DNA from: Microplitis mediator
Taxonomy: Eukaryota; Arthropoda; Insecta; Hymenoptera; Braconidae
Length of the DNA stretch: 64,000 nt
Direction: 5' to 3'
Assembly: GCF_029852145.1 (NCBI RefSeq)
Contig: NC_079972.1
Location: forward strand, 1,636,901-1,700,900
Positions 11,757 through 22,280 of the stretch are shown here, piece after piece. Position 1 is the stretch's first letter. Each line of letters begins with the position of its first letter. The notes beneath the pieces are model-generated. The model worked only from the letters and a program-made list of their open reading frames with translations, had not been told where the DNA came from and made no database searches. A program made the translations under genes and the position numbers.

Positions 11757-12800
11757 AACTACGAGTTTCTCTCAGATGACCAGCAAGATAGTTGGCACGA
11801 CGACCTGGTAGAGTACCAGCACGATGAACAGCAAAATTATCAGCAATATGATTAACAAGAGTATCAGCAAGACGGTTAGCAAGATGACCAGCACGATAGT
11901 CACCAAAATTACGAGTAAGACCATTAGCAAGAGTCGAGTGAGACCGTCAGCACGATGACCTCCAAGACTATTAGCAAGGCTATCATCAAGACAATCAGAA
12001 ATACCATGAGCAAGACTATCAATAATATGTCTAGCAAGATAGTCTGAAAGACCATAAGCAAGATGTCTAGCAAGATAGTCTGAAAGACCATCAGCAAGAT
12101 GTCTAGCAAGATAGTCTGAAAGACCATCAGCAAGATGATCAGTACAATGGCCAGCAAGACCATGAACAAGACCATCAGCTCAATGTCCAGCACTATGTTC
12201 AGCAAGATGACTATCAAGATTACGAGCAAAACCATCAGTAAGATTTCGAGCAAAATGTTGGGCAAGACTGTCAGCGAGGTCATCTGCATGATCGCCAGCA
12301 AGATGTCAAACAAGATGGTGGCCGAGACCGTCAGCAAGATGACGAGAAAAATCAGCAGCAAGATTTCGAGCACGATCGTTAGTAAGGTCATCTGCATGAG
12401 ACGCCAGCAAGATGACGAGCAAGATGATTGGCTCGATATCCAGCACGATAGTCAGCAAGATGACCAGCAAGATGGTCAGCGAGATTACGAGCAAGATCGG
12501 GTGAGCAGAAGATGTCGGGTGAGACAGTAAGCAAGATGACGAACCAGACCGTCAGCATGTTGATCTCCTAGACTATTAGCAAGGCTATCATCAAGACAAT
12601 CAGAAATACCATAAGCAAGACCATTAATAACATTACTAGCACAATGGTCTGAACGACAATTATAAAAATCATCTGTACAATCACCAGCAAGACCATCAGC
12701 ATGATGTCCAGAATGATGACCAGCTAGACGATCAGCAAGACCATCTGCAAGATGGTTGACAAGACCATGAAGAAAATGACTCTTATGAACATGACTCTGA
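11757..12800. repeat. Internal minisatellite array 2 (agcaagat orientation)
   Basis: Variants of 'accagcaagat', with 35-40-bp higher-order units such as 'gtctagcaagatagtctgaaag' repeated near 12030-12130. More diverged than the terminal arrays. Same motif as array 1 but in inverse orientation, so transposase and arrays form a smaller fold-back unit, 8776-12800. Confidence 0.8.
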
Positions 12801-13009
12801 ATATAATTCATTCTTTTTAACAACAAGTTTTCCCAGGTTTAACAGCGACAACTTTCAGATGATTGCAACTTTTTTTCTTTTGTTTTGACGAATTTTTTTT
12901 GTTATTTTCTCGGAGCATCATTTTATTATGTGACATCTGTCAAGTAAAATATAATCATTTTTAAGTTGTGTATATATTTTTTTTTTAATTCATAGACGAT
13001 ATTGATTAG

Positions 13010-13250
13010 TTGGAGAGTCTGGCAGTAAATACGTCTGGGATCATTACTGGTTATGTGAGCAAGAGGATAAACACTGACGTTTGCATTCAAGCGTCTCCCA
13101 GTTTCATTGGTGGAAATTGTGCATCCACTAGCTGTTTTGATCTCTGTCCTTCTAGTTCTTCAGATATTACTACTACTACTGCTACTACTACTACTACTAC
13201 TACTACTACTATTACTACTACTACAACTACTACTACTACTACTACTACTT
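13010..13250 (+). pseudogene. 5' exon of BEN-like cargo gene, interrupted
   Basis: An open frame begins after a TAG at 13007-13009 that could be a splice acceptor (pyrimidine tract, then AG). No ATG is present, so an upstream exon is likely. It encodes ~50 residues of mixed sequence (SFIGGNCASTSCFDLCPSS) and then a poly-Thr tract from an ACT triplet repeat. The frame stops at the R1-clade insertion. The rest of the gene is at 18274-19060, whose Thr/Ala-rich start matches this tract in composition. Confidence 0.45.
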
Positions 13251-13357
13251 AACCACTGGTGTGCGACCTGAAAAAGACTCACCGCGGACCACTCAGGAGA
13301 AGCTATACTCCTTAAAAACAGAGAAGAGCGTGATGTATAAGGCGTGGATTTCTTATT

Positions 13358-14971
13358 ATGACGATGCAGAAGGATAATAAAAATTCGTTTACGGAGCAGG
13401 GGAGGGATACCCCAGCCACGGCTACCGCAGGTGGGTCAGCAGCACCTGCGCGGTCGACATCCAGCGACTGCTCGACGCCCTTGGTTGACCACTTGGCCAA
13501 GGGTAACACAATCGTCGACAAGCCAAGTGAAGGCCAGGTTACAGCTCCTGGGGATTCAATAACGGAGAGTCTTGTAAGAAGAGATGCGGCAATCTCAAGG
13601 GAGGATTCTGGCCTCCAGGAATTACAAGAGGTCCTGAAGGAGACCCTTCGGACGATCGTGAAGAAGAGGACCGTGGCTACCGAGGTTACTAAGGGAGTGA
13701 AAGAAGCATCGCTTATCCTGACGCAGCTTCTTACACACCGCAAGACCTGGAAAGATACCCAAAGGAAGCTTGCGATGGCTGAGATCAAGGAGCGAGAGCG
13801 TCTCTTCGAGGAGTTGAAACAGTCGAAACAACTTCTGAAGGAGGCGACTCAAACTAAAACTCCAAAGAAAAAGAGGAAGATACCTCCACAGAATGAGGAA
13901 GAACACTTCAGCCCACCAAAAGGACCTGAGGAGTTCGTCGTTCCTTCCTACTCTGAGGTCACGGCCGGAGATCACACTCCGTCCGGCAACAATGAGGCCC
14001 CAAAAGGGAAGCGCCCTTTATCATCACCTGAGGAAGGAGAAAGGGACCAAAAGAAGAAGAAGGAAAGGGAAACTGTGATCCACAAACCAGACGAGGCTCC
14101 CTTTACTACGGTGGAAGGGAAGCGGAAAAAGAAGAAACGGCGAAAAAAGGAAAAGGCGGCAGCAGCAGAAATCAGTGGAGAGAAGGAGCCGGGACAGGAT
14201 GGGACAGCAAATGGACCAGTGACGGAACGGACCACAGCATCCAAGGAGGCCAAGCAGCGAAAGAGGCGACAACGGGCGGAGGCAGTACTGATCTCACCAG
14301 GTGAGTCAAGATCGTCTGGGGATGTTTTGAAAGCTCTGCGATCAAAACTATCCCTAGAGGATCTAACCACAAGTGTTAGATCAATAAGGACAGCCAGGAA
14401 AGGCGGTCTTCTTATTGAGTTCGAGGGATCTGTTAAAGATCGCTCCGCTCTCGATAAGAAGATTACCGAGGCGGCTGGTGGAGTTGTCGCGGTGCGCCAT
14501 CTCGTTCCTACCACTACGGTGGTTATTGACGCGCTGGACGCTGCGACAACAGTTGATGAGGTAAGGGCGACCTTGCGTCGGAGCATCGGTGAAGGTGCGG
14601 ACGAGCTCAAAGTTAATATAACTAAACCCAATAAATGGGGAGCTGTCCGTGCCTTCATTGAGGCAAGATGCGCGGTCGCCACTGCCTTAGAGGCCTTGGG
14701 AAAGGTCAAAGTGGGCTGGTTGGTCTGCCGTATCCGCCGCTGGGAACGGCTCGATCGATGCTTTCGCTGTCATGGTCTTGGTCATTCGGCCGGATCATGT
14801 AAGGTGGAAGTTGATCGGTCGAGTCTTTGCTGGCGTTGCGGCCAGGCGGACCACCAGGCCAAGGCCTGTCCTAATCCACCACGCTGCCACCTCTGTGCGG
14901 CAGTAGGAGACGGGCGATCTGTGGATCACACAATCGGTTCGAGGCGTTGCACTTCTCATAAAAATGGCTAA
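13358..14971 (+). CDS. ORF1 (Gag-like, CCHC) of R1-clade retrotransposon
   Basis: 537 aa, open. The N-terminus is charged with coiled-coil character (residues ~90-160), then a long Lys/Arg-rich basic region. The C-terminus has zinc knuckles CFRCHGLGHSAGSC and CWRCGQADHQAKAC followed by CHLC. This is the standard R1/Jockey Gag that coats element RNA. The stop overlaps the ORF2 start in ATGGCTAA (14964-14971), the usual coupling for translation of ORF2. Confidence 0.9.
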   Translation: MTMQKDNKNSFTEQGRDTPATATAGGSAAPARSTSSDCSTPLVDHLAKGNTIVDKPSEGQVTAPGDSITESLVRRDAAISREDSGLQELQEVLKETLRTIVKKRTVATEVTKGVKEASLILTQLLTHRKTWKDTQRKLAMAEIKERERLFEELKQSKQLLKEATQTKTPKKKRKIPPQNEEEHFSPPKGPEEFVVPSYSEVTAGDHTPSGNNEAPKGKRPLSSPEEGERDQKKKKERETVIHKPDEAPFTTVEGKRKKKKRRKKEKAAAAEISGEKEPGQDGTANGPVTERTTASKEAKQRKRRQRAEAVLISPGESRSSGDVLKALRSKLSLEDLTTSVRSIRTARKGGLLIEFEGSVKDRSALDKKITEAAGGVVAVRHLVPTTTVVIDALDAATTVDEVRATLRRSIGEGADELKVNITKPNKWGAVRAFIEARCAVATALEALGKVKVGWLVCRIRRWERLDRCFRCHGLGHSAGSCKVEVDRSSLCWRCGQADHQAKACPNPPRCHLCAAVGDGRSVDHTIGSRRCTSHKNG

Positions 14972-17954
14972 GGTGCTGCAGGCGAATCTACAACGGTGCA
15001 GGACATCGCTGGATCTACTTCTGGCGCGGAGACAAGACTGCAGAATGGATATTGTTCTGGTTTCAGAGCAATACCATTCAGCGTCCGGACCAAACTGGTT
15101 CTGTGACCCTTCGGGGACAGCGGCAGTTTGGATTCCGGACCTAGGGTGTGTTTCCGTGAAGGACAGTGGATCCAGGGATGGTATTGTATGGGTAGTTACC
15201 CCTGCGATCACCTTCGTGTCGTGCTATTTTACTCCCAACGAGCCTATCGCCGACTTCCGAAAGAGGGTGAATGAACTCGAACGAGTCGTTCACAATCTTA
15301 AGGGAGAAATCGTGATAGGTGGCGATTTCAATGCGAAATCCATCGATTGGGGGATGGAATGGACCGACACGCGCGGTACTGAGCTCTTGGACATGATGGC
15401 AGGTCTCGATCTTGTCATTGTGAATAAGGGAAACACTGCAACTTTCCGCACGGTGGGCACACGTGGGTCAATAATTGACCTCACATTTGCTACTCAACGG
15501 ATAGCTGCGGTGATCTCGGACTGGGCTGTTTTGGAGGAGTTTACGGCTAGCGATCATCAATACATCTCGTATACGGTACATGATCTACGGGGAAACCCTG
15601 CGATTGTGTCCCAGCGATCAATGAAGCGGGTAGGTTGGAGGGTTTCGAAGCTGGATGAGGGTGCTTTACAAAAGGCAGTCTCAGACAGCGCTGAGGCCTT
15701 CTCTCCTATGTCTGCTGAGACGCGCGAAGATGTTGAGATGATTGTTGACCGTACGATGAAGGCTATCGTCTTAGGCTGCGATGCCTCGACGTTCCGCGAG
15801 CTCACGCAGGAAGCCAGCTTACTGGTGGACTGATGAGATCGCGCTGCTCAGGGCTGAGTGTTTGCGTCTTCGGAGGCAAGCACTCAGGACGCGAAAACGT
15901 GATACGGGGCAGCAGAAGAACGAAGAGTACAAAGCGGCGAAGAAGCGACTGGTTGTGGCGATCAAGGAAAGCAAAGGGAGATGCTGAAAGGCGGTCTGCG
16001 AAGAAGTAGATAATGATCTATGGGGCCTTGGCTACCAGATTGTTACTCGAAAATTCCTGGGTCGCAGTCCAGTATCACCTATGGAACCTGATGCGATGCA
16101 GGAAATAGTCAATATCCTGTTCCCGGAGCGTGAAGATCGAGACAGTCCAGTTTGGACTATATCCGACGACGACTGTCCACCTTTCTCAGCAGCAGAACTG
16201 CGGGTGGTTGTAAAGAATCTCAAAGGAGGAAAGGCCCCGGGCCCCGACGGTATCCCTGTTGAGGTTCATAAGGCCCTCCTCCCTCAGCACGAACAACTGC
16301 TTTTGAGTGCTTACAACTCCTGCATTTCGGTTGGAGTTTTTCCTGCACGATGGAAGCTGCAAAGGTTAGTCCTGTTGGACAAAGGAAAGGGTCCGCCCTA
16401 TACTCCTTCGTCCTACAGGCCACTTTGCATGCTGGACGTAGCTGGAAAAATTCTCGAATCGTTAATTCGTCATCGACTGAGAATTGAAGTTGCAGATGCC
16501 GGTGGTCTAGCGAAAAACCAACATGGTTTTCGGTTGGGTCGCAGCACAAACGGTGCTATTTCGGAAGCGCTTTCATTTGCCAGAAGAGCTTGGACGGGAA
16601 ACCATCGATCCCGTCCAGTATGCATTATGATGACATTCGATGTCAAAAATGCATTTAATTCGGCACGATGGCCGGATATAATGGAAGCGCTTCGGAAATT
16701 AGGTCTGTCCGAGTATCTCATTCGGATCATTGACGATTACTTACGTGATCGTTTTTTGATCTATGAGACTACTTTTGGCGAGATGATGAAGAAGCTGAAT
16801 GGAGGAGCGGCTCAGGGTTCTGTCTTAGGACCGGAACTCTGGATCATCCTTTACGACGCACTTCTACGTCTAGACCTACCGAGTGAGGTGATACTGGAGG
16901 GGTTTGCTGATGATGTGGCAGCACTAATGCTTGCGCGCTCTTACAAGAGTGCGCAAAGATTAGCAAGCCTGGTCGCGACCAAAGTGGACGCTTGGCTAAA
17001 TGACCATGGTATGGCATTAGCTAAGGCAAATCTGAGGTTATAGTACTCACAGCCCAGAGGTGGTTTCCGAGTCCTTTCCGTGCTCTCGTCGTGGATCAAC
17101 ACGTCGAGAGTGGAAGTTCTCTGAAATACCTCGGGGTGACGATCGATACGAAACTTACGTTTCGCGATCAGATTGTCGGTGCGGCTAATAAAGCGGCAAC
17201 GTTGGTAGCAAACCTTTCTCGGTTGATGCCGAACGTCGGAGGACCGAGGAGCAGCCGTAGACGAGCTCTCATAAGTGTCTCAAACTCGATAATGCTTTAC
17301 GGAGCAGAAATCTGGTGTGAGTCACTTAAAGTAGAATGCTATCGTCGACGACTGGCATCTGTTCAACGGAGAGGCGCACTGAGGATAGCTTGCGTTTACC
17401 GAACGGTTTCGGAAGCAGCAGTGATGGTCATCGCGGGTGTGATTCCAATCGACCTTTTAGGGTTCGAGAGGAGACGCATCTGGGATGCCCGTCGGGCTGG
17501 GGAAGAACCGTTGGAAAGAGTTAAGGCTCGAGAACGCGAGGAGACCCTGAAACTCTAGCAAGAGCGATGGGAATCTGCGGAAACGGGAAGTTGGACATTC
17601 AGGCTCATTAAACGAGTCCGTGACTGGATTTCACGGAAAGAAGGAGAGGTGGATTACTACCTTTCCCAATTTCTGTCCGGTCACGGCCAGTTTAATGAGT
17701 ACTTGTATCGCATGGGGATCCAAACCGATCCTTACTGTCAATACTGTCCGCAAGTTGTCGACTCTGCCGAGCAAACTTTCTTTTTCTGTCAGCGTTGGTC
17801 TAAAATACGGCTGCGCTTTCAGGAGGAGAAGGAAGTGCCAAATGCCGCTGACCTGGTGATACCTTGGATGTTGGCGACGGCAGACAATTTCAACACAATG
17901 ACAACATACGCCCGAAAGCTGATAACGGAGAAGAAAAAAGAAGAGATTGTGTAG
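14964..17954 (+). pseudogene. ORF2 (APE endonuclease + reverse transcriptase) of R1-clade element
   Basis: ATG at 14964. The endonuclease comes first (VLQANLQRC, GGDFNAKS, SDHQYISY). Then RT motifs: GGKAPGPDGIPVEV, SYRPLCMLD, QHGFRLGRSTNGAI, TFDVKNAFNSARW, GAAQGSVLGP and the catalytic GFADDVAAL. A C-terminal Cys/His cluster (YCQYCPQVVDSAEQTFFFC) follows. Lesions are a frameshift near 15815, a TGA at 15985-15987, a frameshift near 17035 and a TAG at 17556-17558. The enzyme is dead although all domains remain in order. 17955-18248 is the 3' UTR. Confidence 0.88.
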
Positions 17955-18273
17955 AATTGAAGAAGAGGAACAGCGACGGTGACAAGAAGAGGAAGACTAG
18001 CACTGCGAAGTAATGCTAACGCGGTCCCGCAGTGCTAGGTCTGAAGAAGGGAGGGATTGAGGTTTTTAGCCGGTGGGGCCCCCAAGGATACAGTTATTTG
18101 CTTAAAACATCATTTAAGTAAATACATCCTTGGGGGAGGAGCCCGGCACACGGAGAACAATAGGCATATGGAGAGCAGCTTATGCTTTTCATATGAATAT
18201 TGTTTTCTACGGTGCAGTGACGCATTTTTCCCTCAATCTCCTTCCTATAAAAAAAAAAAAAAAAAAAAAAAAA

Positions 18274-19060
18274 TACAATTGCTGGTGGTGCGGTTACTGC
18301 AACTACTCATTCGATTAGTTCTCCTACTCCTTTGGGTGTTATTTGTGGCAGTACTACTTCTATTACTGCTACCACTACTGCTTGTTCCACTACTATTACT
18401 ATTAATGCAATTGCTGATGCTGCAGTTACTGCGGTTAATACTACTACACCTTCAAGTACATCTCTTACTCCTTTGGCTGCTGCTGCTGATACTACTGCTA
18501 CCACTACTCCTTGTTCCACTACTATTACTATTAATGCAATTGCTGATGCTGCAGTTGCTGTGGTTAGTCCTACTACTACTTCAAATACTTCTCCCACTCT
18601 TTTGGGTGTTGTTGCTGATGCTACTTGTGGCAGGACGACTTCTACTACTGCTACCTATCGTGATATCATTCCTGGTGTTAGTAGTGCTATTGTTACTGCG
18701 TCTACTTCAACTGGATGTAGTTTTCATAAAATTTTGGACAATACTCATACGAGTACCCAAAATATTCTTGCTGTCAGCACAGTTACCACTGATACAGCTA
18801 CCAGTGACCAGATTGCTACTACGTCTGTGATAAACAGTCCCCCTGATGACGACATGGTTGAGTTGATGAAAGGTAGCAATGTTCGTGTAAGATATATTGA
18901 CCTACAAGACATCCTGCGTTTCATCAACAAGCCTAAAGAAATGACTAGGCGGCTACTACTCAGTATAGTCGGGACAGCAAGATTGAAAAACTTGACTGTT
19001 AGTAGCATTTATCAAGATGCTGATCTTTCCGGAATACTTGCTGCTGTTGAAAGTAAATAA
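18274..19060 (+). pseudogene. 3' part of BEN-like cargo gene
   Basis: The frame is open directly from the poly-A end of the R1-clade element to a TAA at 19058. It begins with a Thr/Ala/Ile-rich, low-complexity region containing two copies of a ~40-residue repeat (TTITINAIADAAV near 18384 and 18516). The last ~70 residues look folded (MVELMKGSNVRVRYIDLQ, KPKEMTRRLLLSIVG, LKNLTVSSI). This P-x-x-M-x-R-x-LL-...-L...S pattern resembles a BEN domain, a DNA- or protein-binding module found in insulator proteins, poxviruses and bracoviruses. Its place between the hAT ends suggests an accessory or captured protein. Homology is inferred from pattern only. Confidence 0.5.
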
Positions 19061-19375
19061 TTCAGATTTACTCTATAAAATTGTTGATTTTATCTACATA
19101 ACTATATGTTTCGTGTTGTTTTAGGGTTTACATTGCAGAATACAAGTAGAGAAATCCAGATGATGAAAACAGAATTCAACCGGTGTGTGTCATTGTTCTT
19201 GTATAATTTGAAGAACCCAAAGACTAAAAATAAAGAAAAAACAGCAGAGAAATAAAAAATAAAAAAGAAATTAATTATTTAAAATTGTAATTTTTCTTCA
19301 TTTTTATTGAAAATTGCCAAATTTAAAATATTGGCTGTAAATACTTCTATTTATTAATAAACTATAATTTCCGCC
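19061..19375 (+). other. 3' region of the BEN-like gene
   Basis: Non-coding, with AATAAA-like motifs near 19230 and 19350. A further splice site or exon cannot be excluded. Confidence 0.35.
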
Positions 19376-19866
19376 CGTCATCTTACTGATTACCTGGCTA
19401 GTAGTACTACTGATTGTCTTGCTGCGGTGATCTTGCTGTTTGTCTTGCTGAGGTGATCATGCTGTTCGTTTTGCTGGCAATCTCGCTGTTTGACTTAATT
19501 ACATTTCAGGTTATTTCACTGAGCATCTTACTAATGTCTTGTTTGTTACCTTACTGATGTTCGCACTGGTCATCCTAACCAAGTTACGAAGTAGAGATCT
19601 TGGTAACAAAATGGTGATCTTGCTGACCATCTCGCTGACAATCTTGGTAATCATCTAAACGTTTATCACGCTGGTGATAATGCTAGACATCTTGTTGACC
19701 ATTTTGCTAGATTTCATGCTGGTTATCTTGTTGAAAGTCATGTTGTTTATCTTAAGGATAGTGTTGTCAGTGATTCTTCTAATGATTGCGTAAACAATAC
19801 TGCTAATTGTTTTGTTTGTATTTTTCCCGATCATTCTACTAAGTGGCTAGTTGGTAACCTTGCTGT
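19376..19866. repeat. Degenerate minisatellite array 3 (atcttgct orientation)
   Basis: Decayed copies of 'gtgatcttgctgtttgtctt' and similar, in the same orientation as array 1, abutting array 4 head-on near 19867. Together with array 4 it forms an imperfect inverted pair. Confidence 0.7.
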
Positions 19867-19867
19867 T

Positions 19868-21016
19868 AGTCTCATCATCAGCAAGATGTCGAGCATGATC
19901 ATCAGTAAGATGGTCAGCGCGATGATGAGCAAGATCCCCAGCAAGATGTCGAGCAAGATCGTCAGCAAGATGACGAGCAAGATGATGGGCGTTACCATCA
20001 GCCAGATGTCCAGAAAGATCGTCAGCAAGATGACGAGCAAGATGGTGGACGATACCATCAGGAAGATGTCAAGCAAGATCACCAGCAAGATGACGATCAA
20101 GATGGTGGGCGATACCATCAGCAAGATCACCAGCGAGATGTCGAGCAAGACGACGAGCAAGATGTCGAGCAAGATAACGAGCAAGATGGTGGGCGATACC
20201 ATTAGCAAGATGTCGAGCAAGATCACTAGCAAGATGACGAGCAAGATGACAAGCAGGATGGTGGGCGATACCATCAGCGAGATCACCAGCAAGATGTCGA
20301 GCAAGATCGTCAGCAAGATGACGAGCAAGATCGTCAGCAAGATGACGAGCAAGATGGCGGGCGATACCATCAGCAAGATGTCAAGCAAGATCACTAGCAA
20401 GATGTCGAGCAAGATGGTGGGCGATACCATCAGCATGATCATCAGTAAGATGGTCAGCGCGATGATGAGCAAGATCCCCAGCAAGATGTCAAGCAAGATC
20501 ACCAGCAAGATGTCGAGCAAGATGGTGGGCGATACCATCAGCAAGATCACCAGCAAGATGTCGAGCAAGATGGCGGGCGATACCATCAGCAAGATGTCAA
20601 GCAAGATCACCAGCAAGATGTCGAGCAAGATGACGAGGAAGATCGTCAGCAAGATGACGAGCAAGATGGTCGACGATACCATCAGCAAGATGTCAAGCAA
20701 GATCACCAGCAAGATGTCGAGCAAGATGGTGGGCGATACCATCAGCAAGATGTCAAGCAAGATCACCAGCAAGATGTCGAGCAAGATGACGAGCAAGATC
20801 GTCAGCAAGATGACGAGCAAGATGGCGGGCGATACCATCAGCAAGATGTCAAGCAAGATCACCAGCAAGATGTCGAGCGAGATGGTGGGCGATACCATCA
20901 GCAAGATGTCAAGCAAGATCACCAGCAAGATGTCGAGCGAGATGGTGGGCGATACCATCAGCAACATCACCAGCAAGATGACGAGCAAGATGACGAGCAA
21001 GATCGTCAGCAAAATT
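19868..21016. repeat. Subterminal minisatellite array 4 (agcaagat orientation)
   Basis: About 1.15 kb of 12-bp-based units ('atgtcgagcaag', 'gtgggcgataccatc'). A higher-order unit around 'atgatcatcagtaagatggtcagcgcg' occurs at 19896 and 20437. It mirrors array 1 and is about twice as long. Confidence 0.9.
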
Positions 21017-21738
21017 GTGAACATGACCGTTAGCTGGACGTTAGCTGGACGACAAGCGAGACCATCAGGAAGGTTACTGTGTTACACCAAAAGTATCTGA
21101 AATTTTATAAAAACCATGTTTGCCTTCTATTTATTTACGATTGAATTAATGTCACACGGTTAAAAATCGGAATTTCATTTAAATCCGTATTCACTTTGTC
21201 ACTTGGAGTTCGGAGTTTAAAAAAAAAATCACTCCGCATACGGTGTGAATAGGTACTTTGTATTTTCTGCGGAGTGATTTGGGAGTGGATTTTATTCAAA
21301 TCAGAATTTTCTCTGATTCGGATTTGTAATATTCAAATAAACTCACTTTTGGAGTAAATTTCACTTCGAAAAGGATTTATTCCACGTTTACGCCGCAAAT
21401 TTTCCATAGTCGCAAATATTTTGCAAAATCTCATGCAGTAATTTATTAATTTTATTTTGATTTTTTAATTTTATTCATTAATTAATTTTTTAATTTATTT
21501 ATTAATTTTATTTTAATTTTTCAATTTTATTCATTCGAAATCGCGATTGGTTATTTGAATTCCACGTGTTTTGCTGTCAACCTTTTTAATAATTGACATT
21601 CGAGTTATAGGCTATAGTACGACTTTATTCACCTGAACTTGCATGCGTTCGTTAATTTTTTTTTTCTATTGTTGCTTTCAAACTTTTTTTCTGTTCTCTT
21701 TTTTGCGTTTAATTGTTGGCCCCAACTTCCAGGCTCTG
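19868..21738 (-). repeat. Right terminal inverted repeat of the hAT element
   Basis: Inverse of the left arm: array 19868-21016 then the unique block 21021-21738, ending CAACTTCCAGGCTCTG. Confidence 0.88.
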
Positions 21739-21746
21739 GTAATGAG
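21739..21746 (+). repeat. Target-site duplication of the hAT element, right copy
   Basis: GTAATGAG follows the right terminus ...CCAGGCTCTG exactly. Confidence 0.92.
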
Positions 21747-21869
21747 ACAGAGAATGAAATAAAAGATGATGAATTAAAACCAAAAACCAAAAAGAGAAAA
21801 AGAAAACAACAATCAAATTTATCAACATTTATTTGTCGACTTTGTCGAAAATATGATAGCGAGTCATAA
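21747..21869 (+). pseudogene. Displaced C-terminus of the OTU/ULP1 gene
   Basis: Directly after the second copy of GTAATGAG the frame of the ULP1 gene resumes without shift. It encodes an acidic then Lys/Arg-rich tail (KPKTKKRKRKQQ) and ends with FICRLCRKYDSES and TAA. It is separated from the rest of its gene by the 13.6-kb hAT element. AATAAA-like motifs follow within 30 bp of the stop. Confidence 0.8.
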
Positions 21870-21973
21870 AATAAAAGTTTGATGAATAAATGTTGTTAAA
21901 TGTGAATCAATTGTTGTTTTCTTACATGTCTTAACTCTCTTGATTATAAATTCACTTTGAATAGAAAAAAAAA
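21870..21973 (+). other. 3' flank of OTU/ULP1 gene
   Basis: AT-rich with AATAAA-like signals just after the stop. It ends at the A-run that precedes a ~225-bp inverted-repeat arm. Confidence 0.4.
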
Positions 21974-22200
21974 ATTGCCATTACATTAACCCATCGTTTC
22001 GTCAATCACGTTTAGTTAAGAATGTGATTCCATATGGTCATCGTAGCTAGTCATACGGCTATAGTAGTAATCCGCTTGCCACCATTTGCCCTTTTGATAA
22101 GCTGCCATTACAATATGGGATACCTTTCTTAACTAACCTCTAAACAGATGACGGAGTGTCGTGGTGAGGAAACGGTTTCGTAATGATCAGATTTTTTTTT
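21974..22200 (+). repeat. Inverted-repeat arm, left copy (~225 bp)
   Basis: Starts ATTGCCATTACA and contains 'catcgtttcgtcaatcacg', 'cgcttgccacca' and 'agatgacggagt'. All recur in the same order, inverted, at 34338-34557. By eye the identity is roughly three quarters. It is either the left end of an element reaching to 34557 or the right terminal repeat of the OTU/ULP1 element. Confidence 0.7.
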
Positions 22201-22276
22201 TCTGTGAGAAGTATTTCACATTCCTTTATTTCTGCGTCATATCTGCTTTATCATTATTCTTTTCTAGACATTATTG
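22201..22276. other. Short flank between inverted-repeat arm and LTR element
   Basis: Target sequence of the LTR element; it continues at 31017. Nothing coding. Confidence 0.4.
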
Positions 22277-22280
22277 GTGT
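22277..22280 (+). repeat. 4-bp target duplication GTGT, left
   Basis: GTGT directly before TGAAACGATG. The matching copy is 31013-31016. Confidence 0.75.

Larger units (their letters stand above)
13251..18273 (+). mobile_element. R1-clade non-LTR retrotransposon
   Basis: Two-ORF LINE with APE-type endonuclease, reverse transcriptase and a 25-A tail (18249-18273). It starts at or near 13251, right after the (ACT)n tract of the BEN-like gene. No convincing target duplication is visible, so the exact 5' end is approximate. ORF1 is intact but ORF2 is broken. Confidence 0.85.
8118..21738 (+). mobile_element. Giant hAT transposon with long array-bearing inverted repeats
   Basis: The ends are CAGGGCCTGGAAGTTGG and, inverted, CAGAGCCTGGAAGTTGG, the CAG-start typical of hAT, with a perfect 8-bp TSD. 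Inverted homology runs ~650-720 bp inward and then into 'agcaagat' arrays. Contents in order are left TIR and array, hAT transposase (10222-11742), a second array, a BEN-like gene (13010-19060) broken by an R1-clade retrotransposon, a third array, and right array and TIR. Without the 5-kb retrotransposon the element is ~8.6 kb, still large for hAT. The single right-left mismatch at terminal position 4 and the intact transposase suggest fairly recent activity. Confidence 0.88.

Noticed and set aside
11924..12826. Open frames on both strands downstream of the hAT transposase
   Set aside because: By-products of array 2; no domain, and composition follows the repeat unit.
13972..14709. 245-residue antisense frame over R1-clade ORF1
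   Set aside because: Shadow of the GC-richer, basic ORF1; no domain of its own.
18057..18830. 257-residue Leu-rich frame
   Set aside because: Frame-shifted reading of the Thr/Ala triplet-rich BEN-like gene; the Leu runs come from the same repeats.
19886..21100. 404-residue open frame (SKM/TSK-rich) and its antisense LLVILLD-rich partner
   Set aside because: Both strands are open only because the minisatellite unit is a multiple of three without stops. The sequence is simple repeat within the hAT inverted repeat, and the same happens at 8697-9432.
8110..21746. Reading the element as a MULE/fold-back element with a 9-bp duplication (GGTAATGAG)
   Set aside because: Taking CAG as the terminal bases gives matching CAGGGCC/CAGAGCC ends and an exact 8-bp duplication, and the enclosed transposase is hAT, so the 8-bp reading is better.
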